A program made the translations under genes and the position numbers. Below the pieces are notes generated by a model that had not been told where the DNA came from, searched no databases, and was given only the letters and a program-made list of their open reading frames with translations. A stretch of DNA of 15,535 nt from an uncultured Lachnospiraceae bacterium (GTDB taxonomy: Bacteria; Bacillota_A; Clostridia; Lachnospirales; Lachnospiraceae), in assembly GCA_900555005.1 (NCBI GenBank), contig USJM01000022.1:1-15535 (forward strand), read 5' to 3'. The stretch's first letter is position 1. Every line of letters starts with the position of its first letter. Below are positions 15,241-15,535 of the stretch, in pieces.

Positions 15241-15270
15241 TCCAGGAGAAAGTATGTGTGCATCCCTTTC
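15219..15270 (-). promoter_or_regulatory. Possible antiterminator pairing in the terS leader
   Basis: The segment GAAAGGGATG (minus strand, 15270-15261) is complementary over nine bases to CATCCCTTT, which includes the 3' arm of the terminator at 15214-15240. Pairing of the two would form a long-loop hairpin that excludes the terminator stem. This is the layout of an attenuator. Whether it works by a protein, a leader peptide or simply folding cannot be told from the sequence. Confidence 0.4.
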
Positions 15271-15277
15271 CTTCATC

Positions 15278-15305
15278 TTTCGATGCTACCATATTAGCAT
15301 CGAAA
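15278..15305 (-). promoter_or_regulatory. Perfect 11-bp inverted repeat over an extended -10 box (promoter/operator candidate)
   Basis: TTTCGATGCTA, six-base spacer ATATGG, TAGCATCGAAA is a perfect palindrome. On the minus strand it contains TGCTAATAT, an extended -10 (TAATAT at 15296-15291). No good -35 lies at the usual distance; TTGCAT is 22 bases upstream. A repressor or activator binding here would control the late genes. No T-tract follows, so it is not a terminator. Confidence 0.5.
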
Positions 15306-15338
15306 CTTTACCCCGGTGATGCAACTTTTATTTTTCAC

Positions 15339-15463
15339 TCACTTTTTGTCCTTCAATTGATACAAAAATTGAGCCATTTCCAACACTCTTCCGACTGCCC
15401 CTGAATCGCATTCTCTTTCAATTAATGCGCTCAATTTTAATATTTGTCTGACACCTTGCTCAT
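15339..15463 (-). pseudogene. Small ORF upstream of terS, apparently frame-shifted, unknown function
   Basis: A frame ending at 15339 encodes a natural-looking peptide (QILKLSALIERECDSGAVGR, then VLEMAQFLYQLKDKK) with no ATG at its head. An ATG at 15463 starts MSKVSDKY in another frame and meets this one after a -1 change, giving about 40 residues in all. There is no clear RBS before 15463. It may be a small regulator gene with a missing base, or the visible part may start at an internal codon. I do not recognise a family. It lies between the partial upstream gene and the terS leader. Confidence 0.3.
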
Positions 15464-15469
15464 TTCTTA

Positions 15470-15535
15470 TTATTTTTCAAACCTCTCGGGGGTAAATCGG
15501 CGCTGTGAGCTCGGGGTCGCCTTTTCCGCAGCCAG
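15470..15535 (-). CDS. C-terminal end of an upstream gene, unidentified, partial
   Basis: The minus strand enters the window in an open frame of 21 codons (AAEKATPSSQRRFTPERFEK) ending in two consecutive stops at 15470. Base composition changes sharply here: this segment is G+C-rich like the structural genes, whereas 15300-15470 is A+T-rich. It is therefore probably the tail of a real gene. The fragment is too short to identify. Confidence 0.4.
   Translation of the reverse strand: MAAEKATPSSQRRFTPERFEK

Noticed and set aside
15188..15292. Longer N-terminus for the small terminase (reading from 15292)
   Set aside because: The extra codons translate the terminator hairpin and leader; the GGAGG before 15187 fixes the start.
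1..15535. tRNA genes, CRISPR arrays, insertion sequences, attachment sites, integrase
   Set aside because: Looked for cloverleaf-like segments, regularly spaced repeats, transposase motifs and flanking direct repeats; none seen.

Overview
This window is the structural (late) module of a tailed, siphovirus-type phage or prophage, read almost entirely on the minus strand. Reading from the right edge leftwards the order is: small terminase, large terminase, portal, minor head protein, a short accessory cluster, scaffold, HK97-type major capsid, head-tail connector, tandem stopper, HK97-gp10-like protein, tail terminator, major tail tube, tail assembly chaperone G/GT, a small membrane protein, and a very long tape measure that runs off the left edge. 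The protein style, strong GGAGG ribosome sites and near-balanced base composition point to a phage of Clostridia/Firmicutes (Lachnospiraceae-like gut bacteria). This host call is inferred from family resemblance, not from a search.

The genes work in the usual sequence. TerS/TerL recognise and pump DNA through the portal. Scaffold and capsid build the procapsid. Connector, stopper, gp10-like and terminator proteins join the head to the tail. The G/GT chaperones load the tape measure while the tail tube polymerises. Most neighbours overlap by a few bases (ATGA or TGATG) or are separated by only an RBS, so this is one translationally coupled operon.

The least ordinary part is about 9.94-11.4 kb. 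The minor head protein carries an extra C-terminal domain that looks like a polymorphic-toxin tip. It is followed, with an 8-base overlap, by a small acidic gene that is a natural immunity candidate, and both are visibly more A+T-rich than the flanking head genes. Next come a small unknown gene, a KTSC-domain gene that is the only plus-strand gene in the window, an intrinsic terminator, another small phage gene, and a second terminator-like hairpin ahead of the scaffold gene.

Upstream of terS lies a leader of about 100 bases with a perfect 11-bp inverted repeat over an extended -10 box, a strong intrinsic terminator with a GCAA loop, and an upstream segment able to pair with the terminator's 3' arm. 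This looks like attenuation or antitermination control.

Several genes (terS, portal, tape measure, possibly a small ORF upstream of terS) are broken by single -1-type frame changes, as if one base were missing in each. The G/GT frame change is of the same type but is expected there as programmed frameshifting. The others mean either uncorrected sequence errors or a decaying prophage. No integrase, tRNA, rRNA, CRISPR array or insertion sequence was seen.
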